Shown piece after piece: positions 49,454-60,112 of a stretch of 64,000 nt of DNA; the first letter of the stretch is position 1, and each line of letters begins with the position of its first letter. Origin of the DNA: Branchiostoma floridae (lineage: Eukaryota; Chordata; Leptocardii; Amphioxiformes; Branchiostomatidae). The notes under the pieces were generated by a model, which did no database searches, had not been told where the DNA came from, and worked only from the letters and a program-made list of their open reading frames with translations. A program made the translations under genes and the position numbers. Where the stretch lies: contig NC_049980.1 in the NCBI RefSeq assembly GCF_000003815.2, positions 11,400,192 through 11,464,191 of the forward strand. The letters are read 5' to 3'.

Positions 49454-52158
49454 ATGTACTGGACATTATGCTGCGTTTTATCTATTGTTGCTGTGCAGAG
49501 CACAGCATTTTCTACTCCTAACCCTCCTGGACAGAACACAACATCACCTGACGCTAACGTTACCGTGGCTAACGTCATCGCTACGACGGCAACAGACGGA
49601 GAGACAATGCCGCCAGGTAAGACAAGTCTGCTCATGCTCATCTCTCATCCGTCAGCGCACCACCGTTATCTTGCAGATGTTTTTGGAAAAATACTGTAAG
49701 TTTGATTTTTACACACTTTTGATAGATAAAATCGAGTAACGTGTTCTTGACCTGTCCTTGGTGCTGAAAAGTTATCATCTGAGTACTGCATGTAATAACC
49801 TCAAAATAAATTGTATTAGTTTCTGGAATCAAGAGCTACATTCACTGTTGAATTTTTGTATTGAAAGAGTACAACTATGGGGCTTGTCCCTGGTGCTGAA
49901 AAATCATCATATGGGTACCAACTTACAGTTTCTGGATTTTTTTCTACATTGTAATGTGAGCTCTTACGTATGTGCTTTTGGGGAAAATGACAAGATTGAC
50001 TGAGCATGTGTCCAAACACTTACTCGTAGTTAATGACCATTCTTTGAATTTTGCATGTTTTCAGCATAAATCATATATTTGCATGATATGTATTTGAATA
50101 CGTTGACTTTTTATCTGTTCCAGATGTACTTACAAGTATCCTGAGTTCAGGGGCCATTGCTGGTATGTTATTGTATGAAACCCGTATTAAGACCTATGAG
50201 AAAAAAAATTTGTCTGGTTACAGTCCTGAAAAATTCTCCTTTGTTCCTTTTTTAATTGACGGTAGATTCTAACCAAAGTAATGGAATAGACACAGTTGTA
50301 CAATGTCAAAGTAAAATGCACCAGGAAAAGGGTACATTCAACAACATCATATTGTAATTATATAAATATGACTTGTATAAAATGAAAGAAATACAAGCCT
50401 TACATCAAATATTCAAAGCCGCTTTCTGCTCATAGACTGTGAAGTACAGACTGTTGAAGAACCTTTGAGTCCCTTTGTTTATCAAATTTCAGATCAGAAG
50501 TGTCATGTCGCTTGCCGGCAGTAAATCCAAGACCCTGAAATAGGGCCAGGGTCGGTAGGCTTTTGTCAGGATTGGTCGGGTAGCCGGAAACATTACTGTA
50601 TAACAAAAGTTGTCGACATTGCAAATTCTGAGATAAATAACATCAATAAAAGATCAAGTAGTATTTTCAAGAAATCCTTCAAAATATGGTAGATCTTTCT
50701 AAAATCTAATTTATCACATATTTGAATGTAAGTTTTATCAGCCCGGAGAGTATGANNNNNNNNNNNNNNNNNNNNNNNNNNNNNNNNNNNNNNNNNNNNN
50801 NNNNNNNNNNNNNNNNNNNNNNNNNNNNNNNNNNNNNNNNNNNNNNNNNNNNNNNNNNNNNNNNNNNNNNNNNNNNNNNNNNNNNNNNNNNNNNNNNNNN
50901 NNNNNNNNNNNNNNNNNNNNNNNNNNNNNNNNNNNNNNNNNNNNNNNNNNNNNNNNNNNNNNNNNNNNNNNNNNNNNNNNNNNNNNNNNNNNNNNNNNNN
51001 NNNNNNNNNNNNNNNNNNNNNNNNNNNNNNNNNNNNNNNNNNNNNNNNNNNNNNNNNNNNNNNNNNNNNNNNNNNNNNNNNNNNNNNNNNNNNNNNNNNN
51101 NNNNNNNNNNNNNNNNNNNNNNNNNNNNNNNNNNNNNNNNNNNNNNNNNNNNNNNNNNNNNNNNNNNNNNNNNNNNNNNNNNNNNNNNNNNNNNNNNNNN
51201 NNNNNNNNNNNNNNNNNNNNNNNNNNNNNNNNNNNNNNNNNNNNNNNNNNNNNNNNNNNNNNNNNNNNNNNNNNNNNNNNNNNNNNNNNNNNNNNNNNNN
51301 NNNNNNNNNNNNNNNNNNNNNNNNNNNNNNNNNNNNNNNNNNNNNNNNNNNNNNNNNNNNNNNNNNNNNNNNNNNNNNNNNNNNNNNNNNNNNNNNNNNN
51401 NNNNNNNNNNNNNNNNNNNNNNNNNNNNNNNNNNNNNNNNNNNNNNNNNNNNNNNNNNNNNNNNNNNNNNNNNNNNNNNNNNNNNNNNNNNNNNNNNNNN
51501 NNNNNNNNNNNNNNNNNNNNNGTCGGATGTATGAATTTTGATTTGGTTCAGTTCAACTTGATCAGAAGACTGATCTAAATCTTGTTGGTAAACGCTTAGT
51601 TTTGTGTACGGATAGTTATAATTCTTAAAAATGTAACATTATCACATATTCATTTCCTCAGGAATAGCGGTCGGTAGCGTGGCAGGAGTGGCGCTGATGA
51701 TTGTAGGAGTCATCGTGTGTGTCTTCATGTGTGTGACGGCGTGTACCAAGAACAGGTCAGAGGTCATCGCGTTTGAAATGAACCCTTTCTACTTATAACA
51801 AATAAGTGTTTTGTTAAAGAAAACTAAATAATGGGTTCACGCAAAGAGCGTCGCAAAAAAGATATAGAAGATTTTATCTTATTGATCATAAGAGCTTCAA
51901 TCTTTATACATGTCTGTGTGCTTGCCAGAAACCCATATATTGATATGGCAGATACATTTTATAATTTTGAGTTGTAACTGATATGAAATTGTAAGAAACG
52001 CATTTACAGTAGCTGGTCAATCGGTTTATGTATACTAGCTTGATTGACGTTTAAAGTGTACGAAATCACCTTTATGATACCTGTATTAATGAACAAATGT
52101 AATCATTTACAGGCAAGTGTCACCGAGGACGTCTGCAGTGAACTTGGGCGATGTGTAA
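49454..52158 (+). CDS. small mucin-like type I membrane protein, gene B (may lack exons in a gap)
   Basis: Exons 49454-49616, 50124-50162, 51662-51755 and 52113-52158 join in phase (1, 1, 2) to give 113 residues. Residues 1-18 form a signal peptide (CCVLSIVAVQSTA). The ectodomain is short, Thr/Pro-rich, with sequons in PGQNTTSPDANVTVAN. Exon 3 encodes the transmembrane helix (GVALMIVGVIVCVFMCVTAC). The last exon is 46 bp, the same length as in gene A, and gives the tail QVSPRTSAVNLGDV. The intron before exon 3 contains a 766-base N gap, and since both flanking junctions are phase 1, any number of phase 1-1 repeat exons could be hidden there. The real protein may therefore be longer. Confidence 0.75.
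50756..51521. other. assembly gap (766 N)
   Basis: Unknown sequence inside the gene B intron upstream of the transmembrane exon. Frames that run through it are meaningless. Confidence 0.99.
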
Positions 52159-54700
52159 CAGCATCAGCCTTCGTCACAAAAATCGTTGATTGCAAACCCT
52201 TCTGACAAGTAGTTGCAAAAACGATGGTAACATAACTCAAAACCTGTTGTTTTATCAATTGTAGTGGCCTAAATGTACATTTTTAATGTTCCATAGGGAA
52301 GTCGTAATCGTTTTTCGTTGATACCAGATTAGTACGTTCAAACATCATCAGGGCTTATATGTGGGAATATGACGGCTAGGGAGCTAAGGACACATACCAA
52401 TTAGACTTCGACTCCAACTCTTTCGGATGCACCCTGAACCCTATGCGTTTGACATACACTACTCGTATAATGGAATCTTGGTATGTCATCGATGGTAAAA
52501 ACAACAGCACATTTTGAACAGTTCAGTTATCTTATACGTATATCATTGAATTTGTGGGAAGATGTCAATGAGGCTCCCAAGAAAAGTTATGATTACCGCA
52601 TTTTATTGCTGTGCCTGTTTGTAGATAGATGCAGGTGGACAGTAGGACAATGAGAACATGAATTTGGAAGTTAAAGCATGTACCATGCAGCTGTAAAAGT
52701 GTGGCCGAGACAAAGTAAAGCAATGTTGATTATTCAGCAACTCATGAATGCACTGTTGTTTTATTTTCTTTTGCAGGGTTGTTCTATTTTTTTTGGGGGG
52801 GGGGGGGGGGTCATGCCAGTCACTTACTTATGTNNNNNNNNNNNNNNNNNNNNNNNNNNNNNNNNNNNNNNNNNNNNNNNNNNNNNNNNNNNNNNNNNNN
52901 NNNNNNNNNNNNNNNNNNNNNNNNNNNNNNNNNNNNNNNNNNNNNNNNNNNNNNNNNNNNNNNNNNNNNNNNNNNNNNNNNNNNNNNNNNNNNNNNNNNN
53001 NNNNNNNNNNNNNNNNNNNNNNNNNNNNNNNNNNNNNNNNNNNNNNNNNNNNNNNNNNNNNNNNNNNNNNNNNNNNNNNNNNNNNNNNNNNNNNNNNNNN
53101 NNNNNNNNNNNNNNNNNNNNNNNNNNNNNNNNNNNNNNNNNNNNNNNNNNNNNNNNNNNNNNNNNNNNNNNNNNNNNNNNNNNNNNNNNNNNNNNNNNNN
53201 NNNNNNNNNNNNNNNNNNNNNNNNNNNNNNNNNNNNNNNNNNNNNNNNNNNNNNNNNNNNNNNNNNNNNNNNNNNNNNNNNNNNNNNNNNNNNNNNNNNN
53301 NNNNNNNNNNNNNNNNNNNNNNNNNNNNNNNNNNNNNNNNNNNNNNNNNNNNNNNNNNNNNNNNNNNNNNNNNNNNNNNNNNNNNNNNNNNNNNNNNNNN
53401 NNNNNNNNNNNNNNNNNNNNNNNNNNNNNNNNNNNNNNNNNNNNNNNNNNNNNNNNNNNNNNNNNNNNNNNNNNNNNNNNNNNNNNNNNNNNNNNNNNNN
53501 NNNNNNNNNNNNNNNNNNNNNNNNNNNNNGGTCATTTACGTCGATGGAGGTCAGACATTTAGGTGATGATATACACCAAAAAGCCGAGTTACTCCAGCAA
53601 CTGGGTATAATTTTCGAAAGGGTCATTTAGTTGAAAAAAAAAACACCTTTGGAGATGATTGTTGATTTTTAAGCAAGTGAGGAGTTTTAAAAAGATCTGA
53701 GGAGGAGTAAGTGTCATTACTAAGGGATCAAAGATATAACGTGTTATTTGCTTAAGTTGTAGTGCCTAAATAGAAGCACACAACGACTACTGCACATCTA
53801 TGAATATTGACGTATGATTTATAGCATAGATTTTTAACCTAATAAGACTGGAGTGCATGTACTATATTCAGATACCTTAAGTTGATTTATTATCGTGACC
53901 TAAATGTAAAGCAGGTCAGCTATCTACATTCTTGAAGAGTTCATCAGTTGCATAGCTACTGCATCAGTGTATCAGTGTAATGGTGATGATATAGTGTGAC
54001 TTCCGGCAAAACTGGCAAACACGAGCTCGTATGTACGTATACGTAGTCAGTAGCGTCGGTGCACAAATCACATTTCGGGGCATTATTATTAAGTACAAAT
54101 CTTTCAATGAATGTCTACAAAAATTACTTTCCATGTGACACCACCTTTATTATTATCATATTAAACCTTAGATGAGAGAGAAAGAAAAACATTGAGCTGT
54201 GACCTAAGGTGTGCGAGTCAGCTTGCTATGCTGGCTTCTTTCTAGTTGATATACGAATGAAATCCTAATCAAACATTTTGACAATGTCTTCAAAGATTTC
54301 ATGGCACGATCCACAGCTTATCCTTGTTTTCTCTCGTCAATTAACGTTACATATTTCATTTGAAAAAAAGATGTTTACTGAAAAATAATCGGACCTTGAT
54401 GAAATTGGTAGATATTGATCAAAAGCTTTCTACTTATTTTTGATAACTATACCCCGAAATTTGAGTTGTGTGGTTTATTTTTAGCGTGAAGTCACCAACA
54501 CCTGACTTTTCGCTGTACGGTAGTGTCATAGCAACTAGGGCGGTGGTCTACAATTGTGTGAAGGTTACGACACATAAGCGTACACGTGAAAGATGTCATT
54601 AGATTGATTCATCTCTGCGGTGGGTCTAATATGGAGCTTACATATGGCGTAACTCGGGGGCAACTTTGATATTTTCCCTGCAAATGCAAATGAATGTCAT
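52159..54700. other. intergenic DNA between genes B and C, with a gap
   Basis: No exon recognised. A run of about 20 G at 52791-52810 stands just before the second gap, a likely cause of the assembly break. Confidence 0.4.
52834..53529. other. assembly gap (696 N)
   Basis: Unknown sequence in the spacer between genes B and C. Confidence 0.99.
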
Positions 54701-54874
54701 CCCATGCCATAGTTACCATCGAAGATACCGCTGTTTTTGACAAACAGATTAGTGGCCACAGGTCAACAATACGGTGGGGTTGTATGCTCAAAACATGTGA
54801 CATCCACCATTATATGTCGCCAGTCACAGTATAGGACATCGTTTGAGATAGACTCTACAGAACGAGTCTTAAAG

Positions 54875-55565
54875 ATGATGTCCTCCACGTGCACAGTGTT
54901 CATGTTGATTTGTGCGTTGTCCACTTCTAGTGCACAGTTCGGCTTCGGTACTAAGCCCCCGTCTCCATCGACGCCACTGATAGTACTCACGACCACTGTT
55001 TCCACTCCGAATTCGAAGTTGCCGACTACTTCAGCCGACCAGCTGACAACCACACAACAGGAAGAAACTACACTACCTGGGCTAACAACCGAAATCGGTA
55101 CCCCTGAAGCGGAGACTGCCACGGTTACAGCGCCTCCTGGTACTGAGAGTACCACGGACTACAGCAGTCCTTCTATACAGGGGTTACAGGCATGGGAAAT
55201 CGCTCTTATTGCAGCCGGGGCGAGTCTGGCCGGAATACTCGTCATTGCAGCAGTTGGATACGGTATCTACAAAGCATGTAGGAAACGTAAAAGGTGTGTC
55301 TACTGTATGGTACATAACATGCATTTTTTTAGTACACGCTAACGTTGTTTTGATGTGGATATTTATAATTTAGATGGCTCCAAAATGGACAAGTTACAGT
55401 TTCAGTGAGACGTTAAACCATCACAGTAACATTTTTGTCCTTGTAAGAACGAAAAAGAAAAATGAATTTTATGTACATTCCCTACTATTGCGTCCATTAA
55501 TGTTGAAATTATCCTGCAGGGCCCGAGTCGGTTCCCAGCATGAGATGGAGTCACATGGAGAATGA
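54875..55565 (+). CDS. mucin-like type I membrane protein, gene C
   Basis: Two exons, 54875-55293 and 55520-55565 (phase 2 junction), give 154 residues. Signal peptide about residues 1-21 (TVFMLICALSTSSAQ), Thr/Ser/Pro stalk to about 100, transmembrane helix about 107-132 (WEIALIAAGASLAGILVIAA), then CRKRK and a short tail ending HEMESHGE. It is a close paralogue of gene D: the motif PPGT.STT.YSSPS..GLQ.WEIALIA is shared. Unlike D, signal, stalk and helix are in one exon; TTLPG, which ends exon 1 in D, runs straight on here. The start ATG is chosen by alignment to D; a second ATG follows at once. The tail is shortened by a frameshift relative to D. An AATAAA at 56274-56279 may serve as polyadenylation signal. 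Confidence 0.85.
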
Positions 55566-56676
55566 CAGCAGAGTGGCTCCAGACAGCAGCTGTCCTCGTC
55601 TGCTTCAGGTCAATGAACTGTACAGACATCACTGAATAGTACACGATTTGAACAAAAATAAGACGGCTACTCCATGTCTGTAACATGTAATATACGTGAT
55701 GAGGGCTTTTTATATGTCGATTAGACGACGCTTTAAATCTTACGATTTAGTTGTTGTGCTATATCTTGAGTTGCTTGACATTGTTTAGTGCCATGTGATG
55801 TGACGTGTTATCTGCACGTGATTGACAGGCAGCAAGGAGCCATGGCTCAGCTGAGCACACAAACGTGTACTGTATAACGCATCAATCAGTGGGATTTTAA
55901 TCAGACACTCAAGTCCGATGACTAACGGGAGGTTAAGAGCTGGATCCCTGCCGTTATTACACGTGGGACCAGTTGAGGAAAACTTTAAAACTTACAACAC
56001 CGGTTACCGCATCACTAGTCATACGCTAACGGGCTCGTCAATGAGACGTCGCCAAAAGCTTTGCGTTCATTATTACAAGGGCAGGGTTGCTAACTTGGTG
56101 ACAGAGTATACGCAACATTATATATAGATAAATACTAGATAGATGTGACGAAGAATTAATGTAAAAATTGATCAACTTTTCTATAATCATTTATTTTCCA
56201 AATCACTGTACCTACTTTTGTGTGTCTATAGTTGTAGAAGACCATACGAAAGTACCTGTACTTTTGTTGCGACAATAAAAAGTTAGTCTTTATGTAACAA
56301 TGGGAAGACGATTTTGAATACAGCATGCGAATTTAGAGTAAAATATACCATATCGTGGCAGTTAAAGTCAGATTTCAACGCTTACAATTTATATTCATCT
56401 GACAAGGCGAGTTCTTAACATTTATTTTCGATTAAGTTTTAACTTTTTTCTAAGGAAAAAAATAATCTTGCTACTGTAGCTATAGAACCTAATCACATTC
56501 ATTTATTACAGGCAGTTGAAAAGCACTCACAGACACAGCTATGTTATATATGGCAAGCGTCTGTGCTGCCTTCAGACCGACTTTGCAGAAATATTTCCGT
56601 GGTTTCAATAGCGAGAAGACCTTTCATTGTACATCCTTGTCCCAATGGGATAAGCAAAGGTTATGTGTTAACAATC

Positions 56677-56701
56677 GTGTACATATACATATACATATAC
56701 G

Positions 56702-56779
<78 letters not shown>

Positions 56780-56870
56780 TATACACATGCACATGCACAT
56801 GCACATGCACATGCACATGCACATGCACATGCACATGCACTTGCACACGCACATGCACATGCACATGCAC

Positions 56871-56901
<31 letters not shown>

Positions 56902-56904
56902 TAC
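56677..56904. repeat. hexamer microsatellite, alternating purine-pyrimidine
   Basis: Successive blocks of (ACATAT)n, (ACACAT)n, (ACATGC)n and again (ACACAT)n. The whole 228 bp alternates purine and pyrimidine with only one break (ACTTGC near 56840). Long His/Met or Tyr/Thr open frames here are artefacts of the repeat. Confidence 0.95.
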
Positions 56905-57748
56905 TCTCTTCTTGGAAATGGCATAAATGTAGTACAGCAGGCTGTATGATTAGTTAGACTTAAAGCTGGTTTATCGAGGGCTGTAATGAATATTAAGATC
57001 TTATGTATGTTAACGTTACTTAACTTTGCGGGAGGCCCATGGCACGGATCCCAAGGCCAGGCAAACTATCCGCATCAGCGTGCAAACACGCGAGCTAAGG
57101 AGAGAGCGAACTTTAGCCTGGGAGCAAATCAACTGATAAGAAGTCCATTGTTTTGCTGACTGCAGGTGCATGCACTTTTTGAAATAGTCGCTAGATGTCT
57201 CTAGATTTTTGCGTGTATCCGTCATTGCATCCAAATCAGAGACGCGCTCACTGCTTCATACGTGTAGCTATCAGTAGACATGATATGACACGACACGATG
57301 CTCGAACATATCTTAATGAATTTCAGACTGCATGTAACTTTTTCTCTGGAAATTTTGTTTCAAAATGACATCTGTAGTTTCCATATGGACCGTGAAGAGA
57401 AATTCAAATTTGACATGCATTTCCCAGAAATTGGATATGTGCGTCATACAGGAGTTTGTATAGCTCATACGGGTTAGTTTGGACAGGCTTTATGATGATA
57501 ACGTGAAAGGGGCATTCTACAACAGATGGGAGTGATATCTTCCGGTTAATATTAATTTTAGGAAGTAATAAATGCATACTACTTCACATTATACGATAAA
57601 GCACCCATTAGCCCCACGCGCATCAAAAATGATTCAGTCTTCTAGTAGACTCCCCAATTACCCTAGCCTCTAATCAATCTAAGCCTATGGGTGAATACGT
57701 AATGTACTTGACAATGCCAGACTTAAGTTAGGTTACAATACTAATTTC

Positions 57749-57836
57749 AGGAGCGCTAAGCAAAACTCTTCTTGTTCGGTGTTCTTTGATATCTACTGAG
57801 CAATTAATTGGCCTTCTCGGTGTGCTTAGCGCTCCT
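57749..57836. mobile_element. small inverted-repeat element (88 bp)
   Basis: AGGAGCGCTAAGCA at the left is perfectly mirrored by TGCTTAGCGCTCCT at the right. Non-coding. Confidence 0.75.
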
Positions 57837-58572
57837 CAGATCATGCATTCCAAAAATATGCACGATAAACGAAGTGTCTATATGCATAGAGAATGCAAGG
57901 GTAGGGTCTGTATGGGTTTAGGGAGTGCCATGTTATTTCACAATACAGACATCGCGTAATTCACCATAAGTGGAATCCCGCAAAAGGTCGGCTGATTATG
58001 TATTAATTGATACGTTATCTATTGAAAAATAACACTCCCTTCTGGAGTGGAATGCCTTTTTAATGACCCGTCTATTCCTCGGTGTTTACGCTGTACGGCA
58101 TATACACATCGGGTTGGCTCATTAACTCTTAATCAAATGGGTGATTATATTACCTTTTAATCACAAGACAAATGCAAAGAGTATGTTTTTCTTATCAGTG
58201 TTTTTGTGTGCATGGAAATGTGTAGGCTGAGTGTGTTTGAGTGGCTTGATACAACGGAGGAAATAAATTAGATAAAGAGATGGCTAGCATTCTTCTGTAT
58301 GAACGACCATATATGTTTGATACATGTTCCTGTATATGTGTACTATGGCAACAGGATGGTGTTGTAAAAATTGTATGAAGGATATGACATCGTGCTTGTG
58401 ACAGATACCACGTGATTGATGTATGGAGAGGAGGAATACACCGCGTACACAGTCGCTGGGCAGTGATGGTGATATTTCCATTAGCAACACAAATAGATAC
58501 CGCTTCACGCCATAGTTACAGTTGAAGATATCGCTGTTTTCGACAAACACTGTGGTTACCACGGGTGAACAG

Positions 58573-58580
58573 TATAAAAG
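58573..58580 (+). promoter_or_regulatory. TATA box of gene D
   Basis: TATAAAAG, 112 bp before the chosen ATG (58685), preceded by a block conserved with gene C. At the equivalent place gene C has AATACGGTGGGG (about 54768), so the box is lost or never formed there. Confidence 0.65.
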
Positions 58581-58684
58581 GGTTGTACATCCCAGATAAA
58601 TAAGATAACGTCGGATATTCCATCTTGCTAGAGGGACAGTGCTACAAGCTGTTTAAGATGGGCACCAATCCTAGGCGTTTAAAG

Positions 58685-60112
58685 ATGGTCACGTTGACAG
58701 TTTTTGTTTTCTTGTGTGCGTTGTCTATGTCAATTTCGAGTGCACAGAGTACATTCTCTTCTCCAGCGACCGCCCAAACCATCCCTGTCGCTACCACTTT
58801 GAATTCATCAACTTCTCCGGGGCCTACAGCTGCCAACACAACTTTACCAGGTAAAGTAACGTCACCCCCTAGGTGTCCTGCATTTTTTTGTTGTTGTTTG
58901 CATCAACCTCTAGTTTTTCCTTCTGTGTGACAGTATTTCTAACAAAAAGAATCTGTTTTGAATTGTAAAAACATCAGCGATGACGGCGACCACTGTATCC
59001 TTGCCGCAATTGCCGACGTCTTCTTCTTCAGCGGAACAATCGACAAATACGCCACAGGACAAGTCTACGGCAGGAGGATCACCTACAGCACTGCTCTTGA
59101 CTACCGTACAAGATGAAAGTACAACACAGAACTCAACTACATCACAGAGTGAAACTACAACATGGGGCTCACCTACCGCACAAGATGAAAGTACAACACT
59201 GGACTCAACTACAACACAACCGACTGAAACTACAACATGGGACTCATCTACAGTACTAGATGAAAGTACCGTGGCACAGGACTCAAGTACAACACAGGAC
59301 TCAACTACAACACAGGACTCAACTACAGCAGAAGATGAGAGTACCTCAACTACAACACAAAGTAAAACCACAACATGGGACTCAACTACAACACGGAGCG
59401 AGACTACAACATCGGTCCCAACTATAACAAAGAGTGAGGCTGCAACATGGGAGTCAACTACGGCACGGCATGATGAAGCTACAACACAGGACTCAATTAC
59501 AGCTCATGAATCAACTGCAACGCCGGCTGGTACTACAGCAAGGGACTCAACTACAGCATCAAGTGGAACTACAACATGGGGTCCAACTACAACACTGGCT
59601 GAAAGAACATCACAGGGGGCAGCTACAGCACAGGCGGAAACCACTCCACATGGCGAAACTACACAACGGAAATCAACTACACCGAGTACCGAGACCGACA
59701 CAGTCACAGTTCCACCTGGTACTGCGAGTACCACGGGTTACAGTAGTCCCTCTGTGCCAGGGTTGCAGACCTGGGAGATCGCTCTTATCGCTGTGAGCGC
59801 AAGTCTGGGTGGGATACTCATCATTGCAGGCTCGGCGTTTGGTATCTACAAAGCACTTGGAAAACGTAAAAGGTGTGTCTTCTATACTTCTTACTACTTC
59901 TATGTAACTTTGTTGTATGTTTCTGTCCATGTAGATTAGTATCAAATCATATTTGCGTCACAAACGTCAAACGTAAAAAGATGCTTATGGGGTGTTTATA
60001 TATCATCTGCAGCGCCCGTGTCAGTTTCGAACATGAGATGGAATCGCAAGAAGATCAGCAGCGGAGGGCCAGCTCTGGACAGCAGCTATCCTCGCCAGCT
60101 TCAAATTACTGA
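58685..60112 (+). CDS. mucin-like type I membrane protein, gene D
   Basis: Exons 58685-58850, 58978-59872 and 60013-60112 join in phase (1, 2) to give 386 residues. Signal peptide TVFVFLCALSMSISSAQ; stalk of about 300 residues made of loose repeats of 10-13 residues (TTTWDSTT, TTQDSTT, SETTTW), very rich in Thr and Ser for O-glycosylation; transmembrane helix about 321-346 (WEIALIAVSASLGGILIIAG); then KALGKRK and the tail SARVSFEHEMESQEDQQ-RRASSGQQLSSPASNY. RRASS is a consensus site for basophilic kinases. An in-frame ATG at 58658 could add nine residues, but alignment with gene C favours 58685. A TATA box lies 112 bp upstream. No named orthologue recognised. Confidence 0.88.

Larger units (their letters stand above)
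54702..57200 (+). repeat. segmental tandem duplication, unit 1 (gene C)
   Basis: Matches 58509-61070 at several ordered points: the promoter region (GATACCGCTGTTTTTGACAA against GATATCGCTGTTTTCGACAA), the gene itself, ATTGACAGGC downstream, and a block around 57030-57160 ending AACTGATAAGAAGTCCATT against AACTGATAAAAAGTCCATT near 61005. The offset is about 3.8 kb. Boundaries are approximate. Confidence 0.75.
55566..58508. other. 3' region of gene C and spacer
   Basis: Contains the continuation of the duplication unit, the alternating purine-pyrimidine repeat at 56677-56904 and a small MITE at 57749-57836. No additional exon recognised; the 69-codon frame at 55918-56127 has no support. Confidence 0.4.

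Noticed and set aside
50722-53630. Open frames of 235-294 codons over the two gaps
   Set aside because: They consist mainly of undetermined bases.
56541-56957. Open frames of His-Met, Tyr-Thr and Cys-Met repeats
   Set aside because: They are translations of the hexamer microsatellite.
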